34,208 nt of DNA from Myxococcota bacterium (lineage in GTDB: Bacteria > Myxococcota_A > Polyangia > Polyangiales > Houyiibacteriaceae), in assembly GCA_025453555.1 (NCBI GenBank), contig JALOQC010000035.1, positions 1-34,208 of the forward strand. The letters run 5' to 3'. The translations under genes were made by a program, and so were the position numbers. Within the stretch, counting starts at the first letter, position 1; every line of letters starts with the position of its first letter. The notes beneath the pieces were generated by a model. It was not told the origin of the DNA and ran no database searches. It was given only the letters and a program-made list of their open reading frames with translations. Shown here in pieces: positions 16,059-24,264 of the stretch.

Positions 16059-16819
16059 TACGCGTCCTCGTACTTCACGGAGCAGCCGTACGGCTGCGTC
16101 TGCGGCGTCGGGACCGCGCCGCCGTCGAGCAGCGCCTGCACCGCCTCGCGCACGTAGTTGCGCGGCGTCTCGACGCGGCCGCGCGGGTCGTCGTCGATCG
16201 CGCCCTGGTAGCGGAGCACGCCCTGCGCGTCGATGACGTACATGTTCGGCGTGGTGGTCGCGCCGTACGCGCGGCCCACCGCGCCGCTCGCGTCTTGCAG
16301 GATCGGGTACGTCATCCCGTGCTCGCTGCGCCACGCCTCCGAGCCCTCGGGCTGCACGAAGTGCGAGCTGTCGACCGCGAGCCAGACCACGCGGTCGGCG
16401 GGGAACGCGCTCACGAGGCCCGTCATCGTACGCGCCTGATAGTGGCGTCGAACGTACGGACATTGCGGATTGATCCACTCGAGGACGACGATCTTTCCGC
16501 GCAGATCCGCGAGCCGATGCGTCTGCCCCGCTTGGTCGGTGAGCTCGAAGCCCGGCGCCGGCTGGCCGACCACCGCGGTCAGCGCTTCGCCTGCGTTCTC
16601 CGCCGCGTTCGCCGCGTTCTGCACCGAATTCTCGGCTGCACTCTCGGCCGCGTTCGCCGCCGTCGTTCCCGGCGTCGCCACGTTCGCCGCCTGCTCCAGC
16701 GCAGCCGTCGCCGCGTTCGTCGCTTCGTTCGCCGCGCTCGTGGCTTCCCTCGTAGCCTCCGTCGCGGCTTCGCTCCCGCAGGCGCCGAGCAGCGCAACAG
16801 CGATCATCCAAGTGTTCAT
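16058..16819 (-). CDS. Peroxiredoxin-like (redoxin) lipoprotein
   Basis: 253 residues. Signal peptide with lipobox LLGAC (Cys14), then an Ala/Asn/Glu/Thr-rich stretch (15-80) likely to be helical, then a thioredoxin-fold domain of the AhpC/TSA redoxin type from about residue 84 (VGQPAPGFELTDQAG). The active site is NPQCPYVRRHY (Cys120), with Pro-Tyr-Val in place of a second Cys. A further Cys at 246 in a C-terminal YGCSVKY is typical of the PRX_like1 group and may be the resolving residue. ATG 16819 overlaps the stop of the DsbD-like gene (ATGA 16819-16816) and has AGGAG upstream, so it is coupled to it. The DsbD-like protein could supply electrons to it in the envelope. Confidence 0.87.
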   Translation of the reverse strand: MNTWMIAVALLGACGSEAATEATREATSAANEATNAATAALEQAANVATPGTTAANAAESAAENSVQNAANAAENAGEALTAVVGQPAPGFELTDQAGQTHRLADLRGKIVVLEWINPQCPYVRRHYQARTMTGLVSAFPADRVVWLAVDSSHFVQPEGSEAWRSEHGMTYPILQDASGAVGRAYGATTTPNMYVIDAQGVLRYQGAIDDDPRGRVETPRNYVREAVQALLDGGAVPTPQTQPYGCSVKYEDA

Positions 16820-19026
16820 GTCGCTCTCCTCGAGGTGGCGCTCTGCAGCGCCTCGATCACCTGATCGGCGCCGAGCAACTCCGGCCAAACCTCGGGACGC
16901 TCGGCGCCGGGCACGTAGAGGAGATAGAGCGGAACGCCCGCACGTCCATGCCGGGCGAGCTCGGCGCGGATCGCTTCGTCGCGCGCGGTCCAATCGCCGA
17001 CCAGCACCGTGACGCCTTCGAGCTCACGCTTCACGTCGTCGCGCCCGAGCACGAGCCGCTCGTTCGCCTTGCAGGTGAGGCACCAGTCCGCGGTGAAGAT
17101 CACGAGCACCGGGCGGCCTTCGGCGATCGCCGTCTGCACCGCTCGCTCCGACCAAGCGGCCTCGTGGTTCGCGATCGGACCGCCACCCTCGCGCGGCGAG
17201 ATCCACGTCGCGTAGCCGGTCGCGGCCACGAGCGGCAGCGAGAGCAGCGCGGCGAGCCAACGCCGCGAGCCGTTGGTGATCCACCAGGTCGCGAACGCTG
17301 CCGTGAGCAAGAGGCCGAGCAAGGTGGTCAGGCCGTTGACGCCCGTGAGCTGCCCGTGGACCCAGCCGAGCCAGACCACCGTCGCGAGCAGCAAGAAGCC
17401 GAGGAAGCGCTGGAGGTTGACCATCCAGGTGCCCGGCTTCGGAAGGCGCTTGGCGAGCGCGGGGAAGATCGCCACGAGCACGAAGGGGAGCGCGAGGCCG
17501 AGGCCGATCGCCGCGAAGACGAGGAGGATCGTGAGCGCGCTGCCCGCGAAGGCGAAGCCGACCGCGGTGCCGAGGAAGGGCGCGGAACAGGGCGTGGCGA
17601 GCACCACCGTGAGCACGCCTTCGCCGACGCTCCGCGCGAGGCCTTCGCTCTGGTCGACCTTCTCGCTGAGCTTGTTCGCGCCGACGTGCAGCTCGAAGAC
17701 GCCGAAGAACGAGAGCGAGAGCACGACGAGGAGCACCGCGAGGAACGCGACGAAGCGCGGCTCTTGGAGCTGGAAGCCCATGCCGGTCTCGATGCCGGCC
17801 GAGCGCAGCGCGAGCACCACGCCCGCGAGCAGCTCCATCGAGCCGATGACACCGATCGTGTAGCCGACGGAGTGGCGACGCAGCGAACGCGCGGCCGCGC
17901 TCGCCTCTTCGCCGCTCGCGCGCACGAGGCCGAAGACCTTCAGGCCGAGCACCGGCAGCACGCAGGGCATCAGGTTCAAGACGAGCCCGCCGAGCAGACC
18001 GAAGAGCAGCGCGAGCGCGAGCGAGAGGTCTTCGGTCGCGGCCGCGGCGGGCGGCGCGACCTCGCCCGGCTCGGTGTCGTTCGTGGCGGGCGGGAGCTCG
18101 AGGTTCGCGAAGAACGGATGCTGCGCCGCGACCTCGGGCGGCCAGTCGAGCGCGACCGTCGCCGCGCGCGCGTCGTCGCCTTCGCGCCACGTCACGACCG
18201 CTTCGAAACGCTCGAGCGTGTCGCGCGGGGTCGCCATCTGATGGAGCACCAAGCCGCGGTTCGCGGAGGGATGCGGCTGCACCGTGGTCGCGCCGAGCTC
18301 GAGCGTGAGCTCCGGGACGAGCGGAAAGAGCTGCGCGCCTTCGAGCGCGGGCGCGTCGCAGGGGCCGTCGCAGCGCACGAGGCCGAGCGCGAGCGGCGCG
18401 GTCGCATCCTTCGCGGGCGCGGCGTTGCTCACGAGCTGCACGCTCATTCCGAGCTCTTCGAGCGAGCGCGGAAGTCGCGCGGTCGCGGCGTCGAACTCCG
18501 CGTGGGCCTCCGAGGGCGCGCGCTCACCGCGAGGGATCGAGAGCGAGAGCGTCGCGTTGCCGGGCACGCACGCGTCCTCGCAGACGAGGAAGTCCGCGCT
18601 CGCTTCGAGCTCGAAGGGACCGTCGCCTTCGGGGGCGCGCGCCTCGGCGAAGAGCAGGACCTCGTTCTCGTAGCCGAAGGTGACGATCGGCCCCGGGGTC
18701 TCGAAGCGCGAAGGTGCGGGCCATTGGAGCTCGCCCGTCTCGGCGCCCCGGAAGGTGACCTCGGTCGGCAGGCCGCTCTGACCGGGGTTCTTCCAGTAGA
18801 CGTGCCAGTGCGGATCGAGGCGGAAGCGGACGCCGACGAGGAACGAATCGCCCGCCGGCACCGAGGCGACGTCGGTCAACAGCTCGAGCTCGACGCGCGG
18901 ATCACCATCGTCGACCGCGGCCTCGGCGCGAGGCTCGGCGAGGGCGACGGACGGCGCGAGCGCGGCGGCGAACGGAGCGAGGAGGAGAGCGAGGACCAGT
19001 ACGGAGACGGCGCGCGGTGAGGTCAC
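16816..19026 (-). CDS. dsbD: DsbD/ScsB-like thiol:disulfide interchange protein
   Basis: 736 residues from GTG 19026, which has GGAGGA six bases upstream and starts a clear signal peptide (SVLVLALLLAPFAAALAPSVALA). Part one (about 30-320) is the periplasmic N-terminal domain, with DPHWHVYWKNPGQSGLPTEV and Cys residues in FLVCEDACVPG. Part two is the multi-span membrane domain with the paired cysteine motifs NLMPCVLPVLG and ATPCSAPFLG. Part three is a C-terminal thioredoxin domain with ADWCLTCK (Cys 649 and 652). It carries electrons from cytoplasmic thioredoxin across the inner membrane to periplasmic partners. The N-terminal form is closer to ScsB than to E. coli DsbD. The downstream redoxin lipoprotein is a likely substrate. 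Confidence 0.9.
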   Translation of the reverse strand: MTSPRAVSVLVLALLLAPFAAALAPSVALAEPRAEAAVDDGDPRVELELLTDVASVPAGDSFLVGVRFRLDPHWHVYWKNPGQSGLPTEVTFRGAETGELQWPAPSRFETPGPIVTFGYENEVLLFAEARAPEGDGPFELEASADFLVCEDACVPGNATLSLSIPRGERAPSEAHAEFDAATARLPRSLEELGMSVQLVSNAAPAKDATAPLALGLVRCDGPCDAPALEGAQLFPLVPELTLELGATTVQPHPSANRGLVLHQMATPRDTLERFEAVVTWREGDDARAATVALDWPPEVAAQHPFFANLELPPATNDTEPGEVAPPAAAATEDLSLALALLFGLLGGLVLNLMPCVLPVLGLKVFGLVRASGEEASAAARSLRRHSVGYTIGVIGSMELLAGVVLALRSAGIETGMGFQLQEPRFVAFLAVLLVVLSLSFFGVFELHVGANKLSEKVDQSEGLARSVGEGVLTVVLATPCSAPFLGTAVGFAFAGSALTILLVFAAIGLGLALPFVLVAIFPALAKRLPKPGTWMVNLQRFLGFLLLATVVWLGWVHGQLTGVNGLTTLLGLLLTAAFATWWITNGSRRWLAALLSLPLVAATGYATWISPREGGGPIANHEAAWSERAVQTAIAEGRPVLVIFTADWCLTCKANERLVLGRDDVKRELEGVTVLVGDWTARDEAIRAELARHGRAGVPLYLLYVPGAERPEVWPELLGADQVIEALQSATSRRAT

Positions 19027-19184
19027 GATGTTCCTCCGTAAAGCCAACCGCGACCCGTATGCAAGCAGAGCGCCCGTACGAGCCGCGGCTCGTGTCGGGC
19101 GTACCGAGGTGCGCCACGTGGCGAGCACACGCGTGCATGGACGTCGCGAGGCGCGACCACGTTACGGCCGGGTGGCCGCGCCGA

Positions 19185-19345
19185 TGACTCACCTCCCCAG
19201 TGGCGCGTCGGGTCTCCGCGGTCCGACCTCACTCCCCGCGGCGCGTCGAAGCCTGCGGTCCGACCTCACTCCCCGCGGCGCGTCGCGCGAGCACGACACG
19301 ACGCGGAGTTTGGGCCGACCTCACTCGCCGGCGGCGCGCTGGATC
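19185..19345. repeat. Direct repeats of about 37 bp before and into a gene end
   Basis: A 31-base block beginning GCGGTCCGACCTCACTCCCC occurs exactly at 19218-19248 and 19255-19285 (period 37). Degenerate copies lie at about 19185-19215 and 19307-19345. The last copy includes the stop codon and final residues of the 825-residue gene, so the array may have grown from the gene end. It occupies the gap upstream of the DsbD gene, which starts at 19026. Confidence 0.8.
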
Positions 19346-21798
19346 TCCACGAGCAACGTCCGGTACTCGTCGCGGCGACGGCGCAGTCGGATCGCGTGGC
19401 GCGCCCACAGCTCGGCGAGCTCGAGATCGCCCTGCGTCTGCGCCTCGCGCGCGAGGTGAAACGCCACGTGTGGGTTGCCGGGATGCGCGAGCGCGGCCTC
19501 GAAGAGGAGCTCGCGGCGCTCGGGTCCTTCGGTCGCGAGGGCCTCCGCGAGCAGCGCATCCGACCGATCACGATCGCGCGACCGTGAGGACCAGACGTCG
19601 CCCGGGGTGAAGCGTTCGGGGACGGCCCCCGCGCCCACACGGGCGGGATCGTGATCGCGATCATGAGCGTGATCGCGATCATGAGCGTGATCGTGATCGT
19701 GGTCGGCGACGTGAACGGCGACGATCGTGTCAGCGTCGGTGCCCGTGTCAGCGTCCGTGTCAGCGTCCGTGCCCGTGTCAGCGTCCGTGTCAGCGTCCGA
19801 GTCGGTGTCGGTGCCTGCGACCGAGCTCGTCACGGCAACCGGGTCGACCGTGCCAGAGACGGTGCGCGGAACCCCGGCGGCCCCGACGATCGGCGCGGGC
19901 GTCACGTCCGGGACCGGCGGGAGCGCTTCGGGCGTGTCACCGAACGACGCACGCAGCACGCTCGCGGCGCGTGTCGGCGCCACGTCGTGCGTCGCGACGA
20001 GCCATCCCACCGCGGCCGCGGCCCCGAGCGCGAGACCGAGCGACCACCACAGCGGGCCGCGCGACTCGGCGGACGCATGAACCGCTGGGAAGCTGCTCGG
20101 ACGCGGCACGTGGAGCGGGTCGAAGCTGCGTGGCGGTGACGAGCTGCGGCCCGGCGCGTGCCCGGGATCGGATCCCCGCGCTTCGAGGCGCTCGAAGTCG
20201 GCGGGCGCGACCGACCCCCGCGACGACGTCGACGCACGCGGAGGAGCAGACGCGCGCGGAGGTGCAGACGCACGTGGAGGTACAGACGCACGTGGAGGTA
20301 CGGACGCGTGCGGAGGTACGGACGCGTGCGGAGGCACGGACGCGCGTGGAGGTACGGACGCGTGCGGAGGCACGGACGCGCGTGGAGGCACGGACGCGTG
20401 CGGAGGCACGGACGCGTGCGGAGGCACGGACGCGTGCGGAGGCACGGACGCGTGCGGAGGCACGGACGCGCTCTTCGTGGGAGCAGACGCGGGCGGCGCC
20501 GCTGGACGGGCCGCGACCGTAGCGCGTGGCTCGGCCGCCGAAGGGCGCGGCGGCTCCGACGTCCGCGCGGGCGCCTTCGCGCGGGCCAGCGCCACCGGCA
20601 ACCACGTCGGCGCGAGCGGGGGCGGCGTCTCCAATGCGCGTCGCGCCGTCGTGTCGTCGTCGCGTGGCAGACGCGATGACGGCTCGACGTCGGGCACCGC
20701 CGACGACTTCGGCACCGCTGGCTTCGGGCGTGGGATCGCGGCCGGAACGGCTCGCACGTCGGTCGGTGCGGGCGGCACCGGCGACGGCCAACGCGGCTCC
20801 GGGCGCGCGGGTGTCGGCGCGGAGTCCCACGTCGCCGCCTCGGCCTGCGCGTCGCCCGCGACCCGATCCCCTGCGACACCGTCGTCGGGATACGCCTCGG
20901 GCGGCATCGAGGTGAGCGTCTTCTTGGTGGTCTCGTCCTCCCACCTCGGCTCGTCGTCGTCGACCGCGGCGCGCGCGAAGGTCTCGAGCGAGTGTTCCTG
21001 CGTCGACTCGACCGATCCGTCCTGCGCGCGCCGCACGTGCGGCTCTGCGACCGCGAGCGCCTCCGGCACCGGCGCCATGATCGTCATCACGCGCGCGAGA
21101 TCGTGACGCTCCACGTGCCCTCGACCGCGCCGGAGCGCGAGCAGGTCCGCGAGCGCGCGCACGCCCACCCGCAGCGGCGTCGGTCCCGAACCGTAGGTCG
21201 TCGCGCTCACCACGAGATCGCCCCCGAGCTCGACCACCGCGCGCACGTCGTCGGACGCGATCACCACGCGGAGCACCGCACCGTTCGCGCCCGCGAGCGC
21301 GCGCAAGACACGCGCAGGCCCGAGCCGCGCGAAGGGCACCGGAAAGCTGCGCCGCGCCTCCGCCATGTGCCGGACCTCACGATCGAGCGCGAGCTCCGAG
21401 CGCACCGCGAGCGCGAGCAGCTCGAGGTTCGGACGCACCGCCCCCGCCGGCCAGACGTCGTCCCAGTAGAACGGCACGAGCTTGGCGCCGCGCAGACGCG
21501 GGCACTCGTCGAGCGCGGCGAGGAGAACGTCCTCGCGCGCGCGGCGCGGATCGTAGAAGAGCGCCTGCGCGTCGAGGAAGCCGAGCCGGTCGAGGCCGCG
21601 CCCACGGGCATCGGTCACGCCGACCGCGGCGCCGTGTGCGCGCAGGTGTCCCACGAGCGCGTCCGTCGCGACGGGATCGTCGCCCGCGACGAGCAGACGC
21701 GCGCCGCTCAACACCCCGCTCGCCGCGAGATCGAAGGGCTCCGCTTCGCCTTCCCACGACGAGGCGAGCGCGATGGCAGCCGAGGAGAGCAGCTCCAT
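19321..21798 (-). CDS. Receiver-like / repeat-rich / single-pass membrane protein
   Basis: 825 residues, a multi-part protein of unknown role. Residues 30-140 look like a degenerate response-regulator receiver (LLVAGDDPVATDALVGHLRA, ALFYD) with no obvious conserved Lys. Residues 150-235 resemble DUF4388-type modules (inference). Then come a Pro/Ala-rich region, 13 copies of a VPPHAS/VPPRAS hexapeptide (about 444-520), one membrane helix (GPLWWSLGLALGAAAAVGWL, about 577-603), Asp/Thr repeats (GTDADTDADT, about 660-690), a His/Asp tract (DHDHDHAHDRDHAHDRDHD, about 695-719) and a C-terminal helical TPR-like segment. The His/Asp tract could bind Zn, Ni or Ca. ATG 21798 has GAGG seven bases upstream. 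It lies downstream of a LytS/LytTR pair on the same strand, after a repeat-filled gap, which suggests a link but does not prove one. Confidence 0.8.
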   Translation of the reverse strand: MELLSSAAIALASSWEGEAEPFDLAASGVLSGARLLVAGDDPVATDALVGHLRAHGAAVGVTDARGRGLDRLGFLDAQALFYDPRRAREDVLLAALDECPRLRGAKLVPFYWDDVWPAGAVRPNLELLALAVRSELALDREVRHMAEARRSFPVPFARLGPARVLRALAGANGAVLRVVIASDDVRAVVELGGDLVVSATTYGSGPTPLRVGVRALADLLALRRGRGHVERHDLARVMTIMAPVPEALAVAEPHVRRAQDGSVESTQEHSLETFARAAVDDDEPRWEDETTKKTLTSMPPEAYPDDGVAGDRVAGDAQAEAATWDSAPTPARPEPRWPSPVPPAPTDVRAVPAAIPRPKPAVPKSSAVPDVEPSSRLPRDDDTTARRALETPPPLAPTWLPVALARAKAPARTSEPPRPSAAEPRATVAARPAAPPASAPTKSASVPPHASVPPHASVPPHASVPPHASVPPRASVPPHASVPPRASVPPHASVPPHASVPPRASVPPRASAPPRASAPPRASTSSRGSVAPADFERLEARGSDPGHAPGRSSSPPRSFDPLHVPRPSSFPAVHASAESRGPLWWSLGLALGAAAAVGWLVATHDVAPTRAASVLRASFGDTPEALPPVPDVTPAPIVGAAGVPRTVSGTVDPVAVTSSVAGTDTDSDADTDADTGTDADTDADTGTDADTIVAVHVADHDHDHAHDRDHAHDRDHDPARVGAGAVPERFTPGDVWSSRSRDRDRSDALLAEALATEGPERRELLFEAALAHPGNPHVAFHLAREAQTQGDLELAELWARHAIRLRRRRDEYRTLLVEIQRAAGE
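20236..20470. repeat. 18-bp tandem repeat within the receiver-like gene
   Basis: About 13 copies of an 18-base unit close to ACGCGTGCGGAGGCACGG (+ strand), each encoding six residues (VPPHAS or VPPRAS, the last copies APPRAS). The unit is a multiple of three, so length changes keep the frame. The same gene also holds 30-bp repeats at 19725-19820 (Asp/Thr) and short repeats at 19640-19715 (His/Asp). Confidence 0.9.
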
Positions 21799-21858
21799 AC
21801 TCAATCCTCGTATCTCAGGAACGGTGATCGAAGATCCAGCGCATTTCGCGTGGAACGT

Positions 21859-21887
21859 TCGCGAAGACCCGTGAAGCGTCTTCGCGA
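21859..21887. promoter_or_regulatory. Perfect 10-9-10 inverted repeat upstream of the receiver-like gene
   Basis: Arms TCGCGAAGAC and GTCTTCGCGA match perfectly around a nine-base spacer. The repeat lies 61-89 bases before ATG 21798 and runs into the first 30-bp direct repeat. No T-tract follows on either strand, so an operator or a structured leader fits better than a factor-independent terminator. Confidence 0.45.
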
Positions 21888-21950
21888 GAATCCACGAAGA
21901 CGCGAAAAGCGTCGCGAGAATCCACGAAGACGCGGGACGCGTCGCGAGAA
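21882..21950. repeat. 30-bp tandem direct repeat (two copies plus a part)
   Basis: The block TCGCGAGAATCCACGAAGAC followed by GCG recurs at 21882-21911 and 21912-21941, with a partial third copy (TCGCGAGAA) at 21942-21950. The 30-base period is close to three helical turns, so repeated sites would lie on one face of the DNA. It sits about 84-150 bases upstream of the receiver-like gene. Confidence 0.85.
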
Positions 21951-22105
21951 CGGACGTTCGGAGACACCGGAGCCCCACGGGCGCGAGTCGCTTCGTGCGC
22001 ACGAGCGCATGACGAAACCTCCTTGCGCCCCTCCCGCGCGAGGGAAGAGAAGCACGGGAGGCGATCGCTCGCCAGCCGACGGGCGCGTGAGCGGATCGAC
22101 CGCGT

Positions 22106-22840
22106 TCAGCCCGCGAAGGGGATCAACGCGCGCAGGTGCCGCACGCGCTCGCGGGCCAAGGGCACGCGCGGAGTCTCCGGGTGATCGAGCACCAGCTCGT
22201 ACGTGCCCGTTCCGCTCGGCTCGAGCGTCTTGATCTTCGAGAGCCGCACGAGGCACGCGCGATGCGAGCGGAAGAAGTCGCCCTTCGGCACGCGCCGCTC
22301 CACCGTCGCGAGCGTGAGATCGAGCGCGTACGCGTCGTCCGCGGTGATCGCCCACACCAGCTCGTCGCGCACCTGGAAGTAGATCACGTCCTCGATGTCG
22401 ACGACGACGTACCCGCCCTTGCGCCGCACCGCGAGCCGATCGAGCGGCTCGTCGCCCGAAGCCCCCGGCTCCAGCTTGCCGCGCACGCGCTCGAGCGTCG
22501 CCTTGAGCCGCTCGAGGCGCACCGGCTTGAGCAGGTAGTCGAGCACCTCCGCTTCGTACGCCCGCAGCGCTCCGTCGTCGTGCGCAGACACCACGACCAC
22601 ACACATCTGCGGCTGCCGCGCGCGCAGCGCCTCCGCGAGCGCGATCCCGTCCGGGCCCGGCATGCGGAGGTCCACGAACGTCACGTGCGGCTGCGCTTCG
22701 TCCACGAGCTCGAGCGCCTGCTTGGCGTTCGCTGCCTCGCCCACCACCTCGACGTCGAGCTGTCCGAGCAGGAACCCGAGCTCGTCGCGCGCGAGCGGCT
22801 CGTCGTCGACCACCACGGCCTTGAGGGCCTCCTTGCTCAT
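22106..22840 (-). CDS. LytTR-type response regulator
   Basis: 244 residues. Receiver domain: acidic pair at 12-13 (VVVDDEPLARDE), phospho-accepting Asp57 (TFVDLRMPGPDG), Ser at VVVVSAHDD, and Lys105 (DYLLKPVRL). C-terminal LytTR DNA-binding domain from about 135 (DRLAVRRKGGYVVVDIEDV, then FFRSHRACLVRLSKI), which typically binds direct repeats in promoters. ATG 22840 overlaps the kinase stop as ATGA (22840-22837), so the pair is coupled. Likely targets are not visible from the protein; the direct repeats 200 bases downstream are candidates. Confidence 0.95.
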   Translation of the reverse strand: MSKEALKAVVVDDEPLARDELGFLLGQLDVEVVGEAANAKQALELVDEAQPHVTFVDLRMPGPDGIALAEALRARQPQMCVVVVSAHDDGALRAYEAEVLDYLLKPVRLERLKATLERVRGKLEPGASGDEPLDRLAVRRKGGYVVVDIEDVIYFQVRDELVWAITADDAYALDLTLATVERRVPKGDFFRSHRACLVRLSKIKTLEPSGTGTYELVLDHPETPRVPLARERVRHLRALIPFAG

Positions 22841-24105
22841 GCGGCGTCCATCTCCTGATCGTCGTCCTCGGGCTCGCTGCCTTCCGGTCCGACGGCCTGC
22901 CAGGGTAGCGTGACTCGCGCGATCGTGCCTCGCTCCTTCGGCACGAGCTCCAGGGTAGCCGACTCGCCGAAGCGTTTGGTGAGCCGCTCGCGCAGCGTCT
23001 TGAGCGCGATCCCGTGACCGGCCTCGACCTTGCCGAGGTGCTCGCCCTCGCTCTCGTCGTGCACCTCGACGATCAGCGCGCGCCCTTCGCGCCGGGCCTC
23101 GATGCGCACCACGCCCGACTCGTGCGCGCCCACCCCGTGCTTGACCGCGTTCTCCACCAGCGGCTGCAGCGTGAGCGCGGGCACCCGCGCGTGCTTCACG
23201 TCGTCGTCGATCGCGGTCTGCACCTCGAGCCGCCCTTCCCCGAGGCGCGCCTTCTCGATCGCGAGGTACGCGCACGCGTGATCGACCTCGCTCGACACCG
23301 GCGCGTCCTCCGGATGGTTGAGCAGGTAGCGGTAGAGATCCGAGAGATCGCTGACGAGGTCGCGCGCGCGCGCCGGATCCTTGCGGATGGTCGCGCGGAG
23401 CGTGTTGAGCGCGTTGAAGAGGAAGTGCGGCTCGAGCCGCCGTCGCAACGCCTCGAGCGCGAGGTGATCGGCCGCGGCGCGTGCCTCGACGAGCGCGATC
23501 GCGGCCTCCTCGCGCGCGAGCACGACACGCGCGGAGAAGATCCAGAACGTCATGCCGGACGCGACGCCGAACATCTGCACCGCGAGCGCAGGCAGCATCT
23601 CGAGCCGTCGCGCGAGATCGCCGGTCGCGCCGAGGTAGATCGCGAGGCAAACCGCACGCGCGAGCTGCACGAGGCACGCGGTCGCGAAGGTTCGCCAACC
23701 CGAGAACCACTGCGGGCGCTTCTCCACGATCCAACCCGCGACGGCGCCCTCGACGATCGTCGCTGCGACGCCGACGAGCCCGAGCGAAGGCTCGACGCGG
23801 TAGACGTAGAAGAGGCCCGCGAAGATCGCCGTGAGCACGCCGGTGCGGATGCCGCCGAGCAGCGCCGCGATCATCACGCCGATCGCGTGGATGTTCACGT
23901 GGTGCTCGAGCCACCACACACCCATCTTCGCGCCCCACATCGAGAGCGAGAAGCCGAGCAGGAACGCCGCCACGCGATCGCGGGGCTGCCCGCCGACGCC
24001 GAGCAGACGGTTGCGCAGCGGCGGCACGAGCACCGACACCAGCGCGGCGGTCGTCAGGAGGCCGAGCTTCTCGGCGATCTCGATGACGACCAGCCGGATG
24101 TCCAC
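22837..24105 (-). CDS. LytS-type sensor histidine kinase
   Basis: 422 residues from GTG 24105. The N-terminal ~195 residues form several membrane helices of the 5TM-Lyt type (for example NIHAIGVMIAALLGGIRTGV). Then comes the His_kinase box LEPHFLFNALNTL with the phosphorylated His at 227, the N-box LQPLVENAVKHG (313-324) and the GHGIALKTLRERL motif (363-375) of a HATPase domain. It lacks a large periplasmic sensor, so the signal is probably sensed in or at the membrane. It phosphorylates the LytTR regulator encoded next. The first base of the start is close to the edge of the gap, and a ribosome site is weak. Confidence 0.93.
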   Translation of the reverse strand: MDIRLVVIEIAEKLGLLTTAALVSVLVPPLRNRLLGVGGQPRDRVAAFLLGFSLSMWGAKMGVWWLEHHVNIHAIGVMIAALLGGIRTGVLTAIFAGLFYVYRVEPSLGLVGVAATIVEGAVAGWIVEKRPQWFSGWRTFATACLVQLARAVCLAIYLGATGDLARRLEMLPALAVQMFGVASGMTFWIFSARVVLAREEAAIALVEARAAADHLALEALRRRLEPHFLFNALNTLRATIRKDPARARDLVSDLSDLYRYLLNHPEDAPVSSEVDHACAYLAIEKARLGEGRLEVQTAIDDDVKHARVPALTLQPLVENAVKHGVGAHESGVVRIEARREGRALIVEVHDESEGEHLGKVEAGHGIALKTLRERLTKRFGESATLELVPKERGTIARVTLPWQAVGPEGSEPEDDDQEMDAA

Positions 24106-24264
24106 GGCGCGGAGCCTACACCCGAAAGCCGGCGGGTCAGGCCGATTCCCGCGCGGGAGACGCGCGCTCGCCGGTCGCCCACGCCACGGACTCCCTCACT
24201 CGCGCTCGATTCCGATCACCATGCTCTCTACGCGCACGATTCGACGGATGCGCGGCGAACGCGC

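Larger units (their letters stand above)
21799..22105. other. Repeat-rich gap between the LytTR regulator and the receiver-like gene
   Basis: 307 bases with no supported gene. They hold the inverted repeat at 21859-21887 and the 30-bp direct repeats at 21882-21950, both listed separately, on the 5' side of the receiver-like gene. The rest, 21951-22105, shows no motif I can name. Promoter elements are not evident. Confidence 0.6.

Noticed and set aside
20236..20470. CRISPR array
   Set aside because: Units are contiguous with no unique spacers, encode an in-frame hexapeptide, and no cas gene is near.
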